Shown piece after piece: positions 16,858 through 25,091 of a DNA stretch of 64,000 nucleotides. The position numbers and the translations under genes were made by a program. Every line of letters starts with the position of its first letter. Positions within the stretch are counted from its first letter, which is position 1. The notes under the pieces were generated by a model that worked only from the letters and a program-made list of their open reading frames with translations, ran no database searches and was not told where the DNA came from. Source of the stretch: Tenacibaculum haliotis. GTDB lineage: Bacteria > Bacteroidota > Bacteroidia > Flavobacteriales > Flavobacteriaceae. The DNA is taken from positions 372,001 through 436,000 of the forward strand of contig NZ_JAOBTH010000028.1 in assembly GCF_025215075.1 (NCBI RefSeq), given 5' to 3'.

Positions 16858-17257
16858 AATTTTGTGATTTAATAGTTAATAAAATAGATTCTTTACGGTC
16901 TTTTGCTTGATGTACCAAAGACAATAGTTTTTGCATCATTGGTCTTGATTGAGTTCCCATACCTATATTACTTAAATAGGTTACTGGTGCAATACATCCT
17001 TCTAATTCTTTTAAAGCATTATTAGCTGGATGAAATAAAATCAATCGTCTGTTTTTTACACCTTTAACTAAAAGATGATTTTGAAAACGTTTAGAATACC
17101 TTGTAACGATTTCATAAGAGCCTTCCGGAATACACGATAAATTACGCTTGTTGTTTTTCCAGGGAAGCTCTATTGTGTGACATAAAAAGGTATCAGAACA
17201 AAAGAGAGTACCATTAGTACCCTCTTTGTAATACGCTCTATAGAGTATTAAATCCAT
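16835..17257 (-). CDS. DUF5675 family protein
   Basis: 140 residues matching DUF5675: a beta-rich start (LILYRAYYKEGTNGTLF), then CHTIELPWKNNKRNLSCIPEGSYE and a conserved block RLILFHPANNALKELEGCIAP. The conserved Thr-Ile-Glu-x-Pro-Trp and His-Pro-Ala-Asn residues suggest a small enzyme-like fold. Members occur in phages and in Bacteroidetes cassettes, but the activity is not established. It sits two bases after the 251-residue gene and overlaps the following small membrane-protein gene, so all four are one operon. Confidence 0.75.
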   Translation of the reverse strand: MDLILYRAYYKEGTNGTLFCSDTFLCHTIELPWKNNKRNLSCIPEGSYEIVTRYSKRFQNHLLVKGVKNRRLILFHPANNALKELEGCIAPVTYLSNIGMGTQSRPMMQKLLSLVHQAKDRKESILLTIKSQNYEHCRTL

Positions 17258-17259
17258 AA

Positions 17260-18015
17260 TTATGGAGTATCTATAGTAACAACAGATAAGGCATTGTAAG
17301 CACCGTTTTTTAACTCATACATTTGCCCATTTACTTCTTGATAAAATTCAATACCAAGCACCTGAACAACATCTACAGTAGAGTTTGCAGTTAATGACGC
17401 TGTTAAAGCAATTGCAGCTGTATCAGCAGGCGTGTAAGGCAGAATTGCTGTTTCGTCATTTTCAAAAACTGAAGCTTCATTTTCAAAATCCAATTCAGCA
17501 GCACCCATAACCACTTTAAAATGTGTTGTTCCAGTTGGAGCTGCAATTCTTAAAGTTGGAGAAAAAGGAGCAATATCTAAAGTAGCGTCCCCAGAAACAC
17601 GGTCAAACGCATTTACAAAAGGTGTAAACAAAGTAGTACCCAGTTTACCATTCAGATTGAATTCAAAACCTAATAATAGGTTTAAATCCCCTTCTGTTAA
17701 GGTTCTTAAACCTCTATCATTGGTCGTGTCTGTCTTAATGATAGCTAAAAGGTCTTTTGTTAATCGAGAAACTACACGTTTATCTTTTGCATTTTGCAAA
17801 AGAATACGAATAGCATTTCGCAATACTTTTCCACCTTTTCCTGCACGTCCAAATTCCGACCCATTTTCACGCGTTCTCTGAAACGCAGGATCATTTGCAA
17901 TACGACTGGCATCAACACCACCCTTTTCGCGTGCTAGATGTCCATCACTTGTTTTGTAAAAAGAAATACCACCGATAGTTCCTTTTAATTTAATAATTCC
18001 TGTTTGTCTTGCCAT
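17260..18015 (-). CDS. Conserved Bacteroidetes protein of unknown function (251 aa)
   Basis: The N-terminus is distinctive: MARQTGIIKLKGTIGGISFY, then KTSDGHLAREKGGVDASRI and a basic helical region (GKGGKVLRNAIRILLQNAKDKRVVSRLTKDLL). The C-terminal half (about 120-251) is beta-rich and ends FYQEVNGQMYELKNGAYNAL. I recall close relatives in many Flavobacteriia, usually upstream of DUF5675 genes, without a known role. There is no signal peptide and no catalytic motif. As first gene of a leftward operon with DUF5675 and two small membrane proteins it could belong to a domesticated phage or antibacterial particle; this is speculation. Its base composition is less A/T-rich than that of its neighbours. 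Confidence 0.75.
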   Translation of the reverse strand: MARQTGIIKLKGTIGGISFYKTSDGHLAREKGGVDASRIANDPAFQRTRENGSEFGRAGKGGKVLRNAIRILLQNAKDKRVVSRLTKDLLAIIKTDTTNDRGLRTLTEGDLNLLLGFEFNLNGKLGTTLFTPFVNAFDRVSGDATLDIAPFSPTLRIAAPTGTTHFKVVMGAAELDFENEASVFENDETAILPYTPADTAAIALTASLTANSTVDVVQVLGIEFYQEVNGQMYELKNGAYNALSVVTIDTP

Positions 18016-18132
18016 AATATTTCATTTTTTGATTAATAAAACAAAACAACTAACTTGTATTCAGGTATTAAAAAATCAAGTTCCGTTAAATGCTATATAA
18101 ACCGATTTTACCAAATAAACCACAGATGGCTT

Positions 18133-18140
18133 TATATTTG
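18133..18140 (+). promoter_or_regulatory. -7 promoter element of the small HTH gene
   Basis: TATATTTG fits TAnnTTTG and lies 36 bases before the ATG at 18177. A T-rich stretch sits at the -33 distance but no clear TTG. Confidence 0.55.
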
Positions 18141-18176
18141 TATGAAAAAGCATAGATAAGCCCTAGATAAAGCCTT

Positions 18177-18371
18177 ATGAATCGCAAACGAATATGTATA
18201 TATGCAAAAGATATCCAACTTATAACAGGTAGGAGTGAGCGATATGGGCGTAAATTACTTCAAACTATCCGAGAATTACAAGATAAAGAACCTCATCAAT
18301 TTGTTACTATACGTGAATTTTCGGAGTATTCAGGTATAGAAATAGAAGTTATCAACCAGTATATTAATTAG
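18177..18371 (+). CDS. Small HTH-like DNA-binding protein (64 aa)
   Basis: The protein MNRKRICIYAKDIQ... contains a helix-turn-helix-like stretch: YAKDIQLITGRSERYGRKLLQTIREL, then QFVTIREFSEYSGIEIEVINQYI. Two short helix pairs joined by an acidic loop suggest a small regulator. It is transcribed away from the 251-residue/DUF5675 cassette with 161 bases between them and has its own -7 element, so it may regulate that cassette (inference). I recall similar short proteins in other flavobacteria but no assigned function. Confidence 0.6.
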   Translation: MNRKRICIYAKDIQLITGRSERYGRKLLQTIRELQDKEPHQFVTIREFSEYSGIEIEVINQYIN

Positions 18372-18415
18372 TTACAATCTACTTTTATTTTTCATAAAAT
18401 TTGTGTAAATTTATG

Positions 18416-18446
18416 TTGTATTGTTAAGTTGAGGTTGCTATATTTG
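18416..18446 (+). promoter_or_regulatory. tRNA-type promoter of an RNA-like locus
   Basis: TTG (18416-18418), 20 bases, then TATATTTG (18439-18446). The 15 bases from the -7 box onward, TATATTTGCATCGCT, are identical to those of the tRNA-Thr promoter at 42496-42510. No open reading frame follows. Confidence 0.65.
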
Positions 18447-18570
18447 CATCGCTCAAGTGTAAACTAATACAAAGCGAAAGTTCTTATCAATAAAGTTACC
18501 CATTCGGTTACCACGTAATTTGAAAATTACATAACTTATTGATTATTAAACATAAACGGGAAGCAGTTAT

Positions 18571-18589
18571 AATCCTGCCACCCCGACTA
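18571..18589. repeat. Candidate attachment-site remnant (tRNA 3'-end fragment)
   Basis: AATCCTGCCACCCCGACTA looks like the 3' end of a tRNA gene without the rest of the cloverleaf. It lies 230 bases upstream of a broken tyrosine integrase gene. Integrases of this class commonly recombine at tRNA 3' ends, leaving such fragments at the far end of the element. The partner copy is not in this window. Confidence 0.4.
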
Positions 18590-18610
18590 AATGTAATATC
18601 AATTACAACT

Positions 18611-18644
18611 AAAACCTTGTTAATCTTATGATTAACAAGGTTTT
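18611..18644. terminator. Perfect hairpin terminator of the RNA-like locus
   Basis: A 15-bp perfect stem (18611-18625 with 18630-18644) with loop TTAT. The A run at the left and T run at the right make it usable in both directions. Confidence 0.85.
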
Positions 18645-18818
18645 GTGGTTTTTAGACAACCATATAAATTGATGTTATATGAACTAATTCGGTTCACAAT
18701 TCGGTTCACACTTTGAAATTGAAAAAAAGTGTGAACCGAATACATACCTAAATAACTGTTTTTGAGATAGTTGATTTGACTTTCGTCTTTAACAAAGTTT
18801 CATTTAAAGACAACAACT

Positions 18819-19369
18819 ATGAAGTCACAAAACACATCTGCTACACTCTTTTGGGTGTCTAGCACAAGAGTCAAAAATGGACAAGTTTCTGTTTATGCTC
18901 GTATTACAAGTAAACATAAGTCTAAAAAGAAAAGTTGCACTTTCTGAGTGGAACTCTTCAAAAGGAAGGGCTCGAGGAACAAAACAAGAATCTAGATTAC
19001 TTAATCGGTATTTAGACCAGGTTCAAAGTAGGATATATGAGTCCTATGAGCAACTGCGTGCAGAAAAGAAATTAATCTCAGCACAAACAATTAAGGCAAG
19101 ATTTTTTAGGAGAAGATGACCAAGAGTATTCATTATTAACTTTAGTCGATTACCATAACACTCAAATGTCTGAAACGTTGAGTTATGGTACATTAAAAAA
19201 CTACTTCACTACTCAAAAGTATATTAGACTTTTTCTTCAAAAAAAAAGAAAAAAAGATGACATCTATTTATCGAAACTCACATTTCGTTTTGTTGTAGAT
19301 TTCGAAAAATTTCTTCGTGCACATGTTCCAGAGGACCATCAGAAACCTATGGGAAATATATCTTTTTGA
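18819..19369 (+). pseudogene. Tyrosine-recombinase integrase, frameshifted and truncated
   Basis: Three reading frames must be joined. It starts at the ATG of 18819 (MKSQNTSATLFWVSSTRVKN), as in Bacteroidetes phage-type integrases with an Arm DNA-binding domain. It shifts near 18905 to KRKVALSEWNSSKGRARGTK and YLDQVQSRIYESYEQLRAEK, then shifts near 19100 to EDDQEYSLLTLVDYHNTQM and the SAM-like core-binding domain ending RAHVPEDHQKPMGN. The whole catalytic domain with the R...HxxR...Y residues is missing. It is therefore an inactive relic marking the edge of a former mobile element. It follows a tRNA-like fragment, the normal order attachment site then integrase. Confidence 0.85.
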
Positions 19370-19652
19370 GGGTAAAAAATTTTATTCTTATTGCAAGATA
19401 TATTTTTTCTACACAACATCAAACTATTATATTTCTAACGTTCAAGCAATTAGATTATTTATCTGTATACTCTTTGATTAAGACCTCTAAACATCAATAA
19501 AATTAAGATTTACGCTTTGATTATTTAATAATTAAAAGTTATATTTCTACAAACAAAGTCAATGCACTTATAAATAAAAGGGGATTTACCTGTAGGTAAT
19601 AAACACACAAAAACAACATGAAACAGTATACAGAAATAGTTCGCGCAATTTA
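19370..19652. other. A/T-rich gap between two pseudogenes
   Basis: 283 bases with no open frame and no recognisable sequence. It probably contains the junction where the integrase gene was cut. Confidence 0.5.
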
Positions 19653-20500
19653 TTAATCAATGCTTGGTATTATTTTCCAATCTGTTTTAGTTATACCATC
19701 TTGAGCTACTACCATAATAATCATACCTAAAGGATTATTTAAATCTACTTCTTCTCCTGAATATACAGAACTGGATGCTCCGTAAGGAATTCTAAACAAA
19801 AGATAAAAGGAGAATTAGGATGATACTTGCTATATTCTTTTGCTCTTTTTAAGAGCCTTTGTCATTAAATCTGGTCTAATTTTTTTGGTACCTAAATACA
19901 AATACGCATCGTATTTTTCGGCAAATAACAAAGCTTCTTCTAAAGTTGCAATTTTAGTGTTTTAAATTGCGAGCCTTTTCAACTTCCGACATCTAAATCT
20001 AGCAATTCTTTATATGTAGAAGCAACTACATATCCTTGCCCTCTACTTTCTCTATACATTATTGATTGATCATTAAACAAAACATATACATCCTCTTATA
20101 TTACATTAACATCGATCTCTCAATATTTTACACCTATTTTAAAAGTTTCCTCTAAACTTAATAAGCTGTTTTAAGGATAAACATCAGGATACCCCCTATA
20201 TCCAACAACCTGAGAATATTTATTATCATAATTAATAAGACGGAATACTTGCATTTCCTTTAAACCCCTCCTGTTTTACTTGCTTTAAATTTACTCTTGC
20301 TAACAAATAACTTACGATACTTAATATTCTTTTAAATATTTCTGATAAGCGTAACCTATATTAATAGGTTCCTAGATTAAATTAAGATTGTTTTCTGCCT
20401 CAAAAAAAGTAACAATATTGTTTTTTTGCTGTTTTTTTTAAAACTCTCCTTCTTTTTATGGTTAAAAACCAAATACCTCAACCTGCTTTACGTTGTTATC
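19653..20500 (-). pseudogene. Glycerophosphodiester phosphodiesterase-like gene, heavily decayed
   Basis: Reading leftward through several stops and frameshifts gives recognisable GDPD sequence. First comes GYRGYPDVYP, then (after a stop in place of the expected Glu) NSLLSLEETFKIGVKY and EIDVNV, the active-site region of the family (H/Y-RG, ENS, ExD). Next is VLFNDQSIMYRESRGQGYVV, then LDLDVGS, and in another frame KIATLEEALLFAEKYDAYLY and KKIRPDLMTKAL. The intact C-terminus reads IPYGASSSVYSGEEVDLNN and ends at the TAA of 19653-19655. The upstream boundary is uncertain. Intact members hydrolyse glycerophosphodiesters to glycerol 3-phosphate. At least four disabling changes mean it is dead. 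Confidence 0.75.
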
Positions 20501-20583
20501 CTTCTGTTTTAAAACATATTATTTTTTTTTGAGACCTACGAACTAGCTGTTTCAAAATAAATTAAAATTTTTTTATTTTTAAC

Positions 20584-20640
20584 TAATCTAAATAGTAATA
20601 ATAATTATATTTGCAGCTCTATTTAAATTTAATCTAAATA
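20584..20640. promoter_or_regulatory. Duplicated TAATCTAAATA motif around the promoter (candidate metal-regulator operator)
   Basis: TAATCTAAATA occurs at 20584-20594 and again at 20630-20640, on each side of the -7 box. The second copy is part of a near-palindrome ATTTAAAT-TTA-ATCTAAAT (20621-20639; seven of eight arm positions pair). Paired sites around a promoter of an iron-uptake-type operon suggest a Fur- or DtxR-type repressor. This is inference from position and symmetry. Confidence 0.45.
20606..20613 (+). promoter_or_regulatory. -7 promoter element of the TonB-receptor operon
   Basis: TATATTTG fits TAnnTTTG and lies 31 bases before the TTG start at 20644. It is bracketed by two copies of an 11-base motif (see the operator entry). 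Confidence 0.65.
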
Positions 20641-20643
20641 AAA

Positions 20644-23064
20644 TTGAAGACTTTATATATAATTTCAATCTCCTTTTTCATCAGCTTTAACTGTCTTGGA
20701 AAAACATCCGATAATGACAATTTAGTGTCCTTATCTGGTAAAGTAAGTTACAAAAATGGAAATCCCGTAGAACTTGCTTTAATCTATATCAAAAAAATAA
20801 ACAGAAGTACATATACTGATAAAAATGGAAATTTTATGTTTTCTGATATACCCGCAGGAAAGTATTCGGTTTTTATAAAAGCTTTTGAAACCGATGGAAT
20901 TAACATAAATGTAGATTTAAGCCATAAACCAGATCACTTAACTGTTGTTTTAAATAGTAACGAGGCAATTACATTAGATGATGTTACTATAGTTAGTAAA
21001 TCTAGAGGTCATTTAATAAAAGAAAAAGGCTTTACTGTTGGCATAACAAACACTCAAAAAAAGGCCGTTCAGAGTTTACAAGCTACAGAAATTTTAGGCA
21101 GAACAGCTGGTGTAAAAATAAGACAAAGTGGTGGACTCGGCTCACATACTCATTTTAACCTCAACGGACTTAGTGGTAACTCTATCCGGATATTTATTGA
21201 TGGCATTCCGCTTAGAAATTATGGAGAATCTTTTTCATTATCAAGCATTCCACCTGCAATGATAGAACGTATTGAAACTTACAAAGGTGTTTTACCTGCC
21301 GAATTAACTGAAGATGCTTTAGGCGGGGGTATAAATATTGTTCTTAAAAAAAGTATAGGCACACACCTTAGTGCCTCGTATTCTTATGGTTCTTTTAACA
21401 CACATCAAGTTAATATAGATGGTGGTTATAGAAACCCTATTACAAATTTTAATGTTGATGTTTCAACTTTTCTTAATAGTACCAACAATAATTATAAGGT
21501 TTGGGGAGACAATGTTTATATAGTTAACCCAAGCACAGGAAAAGTAAAATATGTAAAAGCTGAACGTTTTCATGACAAATATAAATCTAAAGGTATAAAA
21601 GCAAATATTGGGTATACTTCTAAAAAATGGGCAGATGAAATTACACTTGGTGTAATGTTATCGGATATGAAAAACGATATACAAACAGGTCCTGTTATGG
21701 ATATTGTATATGGTAACAGAAGAAGTGAGCGAAATAGTAAAATGCTTTCTTTTAAATATCGAAAAAAGAATATTCTAGTAGACGGATTATCACTTAACAC
21801 CTTTAGTTCTTTTTCTCATACAGATCGTACAGTGATTGATACAGTGCCTTATATGTATAATTGGCTAGGTAAAATTATAAGAGATAATAATGGAGATCCT
21901 ATTAATTGGAGAACTAACGGAGGTGAAGCTGGAGATGCCACTTTAGCTAAAAATAAAGAAATAAGTATTGCTAATAGAACTGGTCTTTATTATCAATTAC
22001 ACCCGCAACACAAAGTAGGTTTACATTATTTTTATAATCAATTTACAAGAGATATTGACGACCCAATGCGTCCGCAAGCAGAAAGAGATTTAACAGATAC
22101 AAGACACCTTACTAAACAAATTATTAGTTACTCTTATGAAAGTAATTTTTTTGCTAAAAAACTAAAAACAAACCTATTTTATAAACAATACAAACAGCAT
22201 GTAAAGTTATCTGACCCTAAAAAAGTAGGCGGAAATATTATAGCTTTCGATTATGAAAAAAAAGTGAATCATAGTGGTTACGGTGCCGCTATATCTTACG
22301 CTATAACACCAAAAATAATATTATTATCATCTGCAGAAAAAGCTTTACGAATGCCAGGTATTTCTGAATTATTAGGTAATACAAGCGAAAATATTCAACC
22401 AACTTATACTCTTTTACCTGAAACTAGTACTAATTTTAATCTTGGTTTTTTACTAGGAACTTATACCGTAAAAAAACACAGTTTTAACCTTGAAACTAAC
22501 TTTTTTATAAGAGATATAAAAGATATGATTGCTAGAAGTATTAGTGGTAGTATATCTGATACTTATGGCTTTGAAAATTTAGGAAGAATTAAAAGTACAG
22601 GTTATGATGTTGAACTAAAATACAATTACAATAAGCGTTTATTTATCACCTCTAACTTTTCTAATTTTAATGCTCGCTACAATTTAAGATACGATCAATT
22701 TGGCTCAGAATACATTTATTATAAAGACAGGTTAAGAAATGCACCCTATTTAACCGCTAACACTTATATCGAATATAAATTTAACGATTTTATAAAAGAA
22801 AACTCAAAACTATCTATTAATTACAATTTCGGTTATACACATCAATTTTATAGAAACTGGGAAAGTTTAGCTAGCAAAGGAAAAGCTTATATACCTACAC
22901 AAAGCCTCCACGACATAGGGATTTCGTATACAACTCCTAACAATAAAGCTACCGTAAGCTTTAACGCAAAAAACATTACAAATCAACAAGTTTTTGATAA
23001 CTGGGCGATGCAAAAACCTGGAAGAGCATTTTATTTAAAACTAACATACACTCCTATTTTTTAA
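20644..23064 (+). CDS. TonB-dependent outer-membrane receptor
   Basis: 806 residues starting with TTG at 20644; no closer ATG precedes the signal peptide (LYIISISFFISFNCLG). Domains: carboxypeptidase-regulatory-like beta domain (about 28-115, with SGKVSYKNGNPVELA and TDKNGNFMFSDIPAGKYSV), plug (about 130-235, ATEILGRTAGVKIRQSGGLG, then IFIDGIPLRNYG), and a 22-strand-type barrel ending in Phe. It imports a large ligand across the outer membrane using TonB energy. Pairing with a DUF4374 lipoprotein and the metal-type operator region suggest a siderophore or haem ligand, which is inference. The SusD partner typical of glycan uptake is absent, which argues against polysaccharides. Confidence 0.88.
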   Translation: MKTLYIISISFFISFNCLGKTSDNDNLVSLSGKVSYKNGNPVELALIYIKKINRSTYTDKNGNFMFSDIPAGKYSVFIKAFETDGININVDLSHKPDHLTVVLNSNEAITLDDVTIVSKSRGHLIKEKGFTVGITNTQKKAVQSLQATEILGRTAGVKIRQSGGLGSHTHFNLNGLSGNSIRIFIDGIPLRNYGESFSLSSIPPAMIERIETYKGVLPAELTEDALGGGINIVLKKSIGTHLSASYSYGSFNTHQVNIDGGYRNPITNFNVDVSTFLNSTNNNYKVWGDNVYIVNPSTGKVKYVKAERFHDKYKSKGIKANIGYTSKKWADEITLGVMLSDMKNDIQTGPVMDIVYGNRRSERNSKMLSFKYRKKNILVDGLSLNTFSSFSHTDRTVIDTVPYMYNWLGKIIRDNNGDPINWRTNGGEAGDATLAKNKEISIANRTGLYYQLHPQHKVGLHYFYNQFTRDIDDPMRPQAERDLTDTRHLTKQIISYSYESNFFAKKLKTNLFYKQYKQHVKLSDPKKVGGNIIAFDYEKKVNHSGYGAAISYAITPKIILLSSAEKALRMPGISELLGNTSENIQPTYTLLPETSTNFNLGFLLGTYTVKKHSFNLETNFFIRDIKDMIARSISGSISDTYGFENLGRIKSTGYDVELKYNYNKRLFITSNFSNFNARYNLRYDQFGSEYIYYKDRLRNAPYLTANTYIEYKFNDFIKENSKLSINYNFGYTHQFYRNWESLASKGKAYIPTQSLHDIGISYTTPNNKATVSFNAKNITNQQVFDNWAMQKPGRAFYLKLTYTPIF

Positions 23065-23093
23065 AAATTTTAAATCTAATTATAAATACTATC

Positions 23094-24365
23094 ATGAAAA
23101 CAAATTTATTATCAATAAGTAAATCGCTGTTATTAACAGCTACAATAGCAAGCACAATATTTATAAGTTGCGACTCTAATGACCATGTAGAAGATAAATT
23201 ACCTACAGGAAATCAAGAATTTTATAACGTTGCCTTTGGAGTAGGATCTACAGGAAATTCAGCTACTTTCGTACAAGCTTTTCCAAATTTAAAAGACGGT
23301 GCTATTTCTTTTAAAGGAGAAGGTTTTGAAGTTCCCTCTGTACGAACTGCCCGAATTTACGGTTCTCCTTCTGGAAAATTCCTCTACAACTTAAGTTACG
23401 GTGGTGGTATGCTTTATAAATATAAAATAAACGGAGCATCAAACTATACGTTATTAGATGAAACAAATGTTCAAATTGCTATGGGAACTGCATATCCTAG
23501 ATGGAAAGTTCTTAATGAAAATGATGCTTTAGTACATACCATAAATACAGAAAAAATTTACGCAGATGATGTATATACCTATACTGAAGCTAAAGCGGTA
23601 TTACAAAGAATTGACTTAACTGATTTATCTTTAGCAGAAAACGCAGAAGTTGCAATACCAAGAACGGATGACAATTTACATATATGGAGAATAGACAACC
23701 CAACAATTCAAGGAGGTAAAGCTTACTATGGTGTTGCTAAAAGAGGTTACGACCCAAATACAGATGAAAATGTTAGAACTGATGATTACAAAGCTACAAC
23801 ATTAGTTGTAGACTACCCTTCTTTAAAAAATCCTGTTTTATTAGAATCTGAAGTAGCTAAAGGCTCTACTTATGGATATAGAGCACCTGTGTATCACGTA
23901 GATGAAAATGGCGATATTTATCATTTAACTTCTAATCCTGCAAAGTTAGTGCGCATTAAAAATGGCGCTTATGATAATTCATATCAAATAGATTTATCTA
24001 CCGCTTTAGGAATGACTCAAGTTGGTGCAAACGGATGGTATTATGTTGGTAATGGAATTGCTTACGCTCCTTATTATGACGCTTCTGTTGGTAAAGGAAA
24101 TGCTAAAACAACTCCATGGGGAGTAACCAGAATTGATTTATACAACAAAACTGCTGTTAAATTAAATGTTCCTACCAACCTATGGATGTGGTATTACCAA
24201 TCTGGCGTTTTAGGAAAAGATGGTAAATTTCATATGGCTATTGCACCACTTGGTGAAAAAGGAAATATTTATAGTTTCGACCCAAGTAATACATCTGCCA
24301 ATGGCTTTACAAAAGGTGCTGAGCTTGATAATGGTGCAGACTCGTTTTATTTAGGTGTGTATTAA
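23094..24365 (+). CDS. DUF4374-like lipoprotein
   Basis: 423 residues. The signal peptide ends in a lipobox (STIFISC, Cys at about 26). The rest looks like a beta-propeller: repeated blocks such as GSPSGKFLYNLSYGGGMLYK, GANGWYYVGNGIAYAPYYD and VLGKDGKFHMAIAPLGEKGN. The pattern matches DUF4374 proteins, which in Bacteroidetes accompany TonB receptors for siderophores such as xenosiderophores. It starts 29 bases after the receptor stop, so they form one operon. It is probably a surface or periplasmic ligand-binding partner of the receptor. A strong terminator follows. Confidence 0.75.
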   Translation: MKTNLLSISKSLLLTATIASTIFISCDSNDHVEDKLPTGNQEFYNVAFGVGSTGNSATFVQAFPNLKDGAISFKGEGFEVPSVRTARIYGSPSGKFLYNLSYGGGMLYKYKINGASNYTLLDETNVQIAMGTAYPRWKVLNENDALVHTINTEKIYADDVYTYTEAKAVLQRIDLTDLSLAENAEVAIPRTDDNLHIWRIDNPTIQGGKAYYGVAKRGYDPNTDENVRTDDYKATTLVVDYPSLKNPVLLESEVAKGSTYGYRAPVYHVDENGDIYHLTSNPAKLVRIKNGAYDNSYQIDLSTALGMTQVGANGWYYVGNGIAYAPYYDASVGKGNAKTTPWGVTRIDLYNKTAVKLNVPTNLWMWYYQSGVLGKDGKFHMAIAPLGEKGNIYSFDPSNTSANGFTKGAELDNGADSFYLGVY

Positions 24366-24391
24366 TTAATAATTAAACTCCTTCCCCCTAT

Positions 24392-24423
24392 AAAAAGGCT
24401 TAAGATAATTCTTAAGCCTTTTT
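24392..24423. terminator. Terminator after the receptor/DUF4374 operon
   Basis: A perfect 14-bp stem (24392-24405 with 24410-24423) with a four-base loop, A run before and T run after. Confidence 0.88.
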
Positions 24424-24479
24424 ACTTTATCCACAAAAACCACTTCTCTCTCTACTATATTTTATGTAAATTCGTGTTT

Positions 24480-25091
24480 ATGGAATTACTTTTTTTAGGC
24501 TTAGTAGGTGGTGCGATTATCTCTTATTTTATTTTTCTTAAATTCTCGTTTGCAAGCAAAAGAAGCTTAACAGAGAAACAGTCTGTTATTTTGCTAGATA
24601 AAATTAAAAAAGTATCTAAATTAATTACTATTGAAGGTGAATTCGCCGAGATTTATCACCATGAAAATACTAAAGAGAAGTTTTTAGGATTATTTTCTAG
24701 TAAAAAAAAGGCAATTATTTTAATTAACGCTAAAGTACATATTGGCTTCGATTTTAGAAAGATAAAAATGCATACCGATAACAAAAACAAAGCATTAGTT
24801 TTATCTGAATTTCCGCAACCCGAAATTTTTTCTGTAGAACCAAACTTACGTTTTTATGATATTCAAAACGGATTATTAAATAAGTTTAACTCAGATGATT
24901 TAACTGAAGTAAATAAAGAAGCTAAAGAACATATTCTTCAAAAAATACCCGAAAGTAACCTAATGCAAACCGCCAACAAAGAAGCATTAGAAGCTATTTC
25001 TTTAATGGAAAACTTAGTAGAAACAATCGGGTGGAAATTAGATTATTCTACATTAGAGTTACCTCAACCATCTCAAAACCTATCAAAATAA
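24480..25091 (+). CDS. DUF4230 family membrane-anchored protein
   Basis: 203 residues from the ATG at 24480; a GTG two codons earlier (24474) is possible but less likely. An N-terminal membrane helix (LLFLGLVGGAIISYFIFLKF) is followed by the DUF4230 domain: VSKLITIEGEFAEIYHHEN, then LINAKVHIGFDFRKI, and a C-terminal helix. The bulk is predicted outside the cytoplasmic membrane. The function is unknown. It ends directly at the start of the YjbR-type gene, and the folate cyclo-ligase gene follows, forming a three-gene operon. Confidence 0.8.
   Translation: MELLFLGLVGGAIISYFIFLKFSFASKRSLTEKQSVILLDKIKKVSKLITIEGEFAEIYHHENTKEKFLGLFSSKKKAIILINAKVHIGFDFRKIKMHTDNKNKALVLSEFPQPEIFSVEPNLRFYDIQNGLLNKFNSDDLTEVNKEAKEHILQKIPESNLMQTANKEALEAISLMENLVETIGWKLDYSTLELPQPSQNLSK

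Larger units (their letters stand above)
18447..18644 (+). ncRNA. Putative non-coding RNA or degenerate tRNA locus
   Basis: From the promoter at 18439 to a perfect terminator at 18611-18644 there is no coding frame but clear folding potential. ATCAATAA-GTTA near 18500 pairs with TAACTTATTGAT near 18540 around an inner GTAATTT-GA-AAATTAC hairpin. At 18571-18589 is AATCCTGCCACCCCGACTA, which reads like a tRNA T-arm plus acceptor 3' end, but no matching 5' acceptor (GTCGGGG) is present. Either a structured RNA gene or the relic of a tRNA integration site would explain this. Confidence 0.4.

Noticed and set aside
18571..18589. Functional tRNA gene
   Set aside because: Only a 3'-end-like segment is present; no complementary 5' acceptor, D arm or anticodon arm can be folded upstream.
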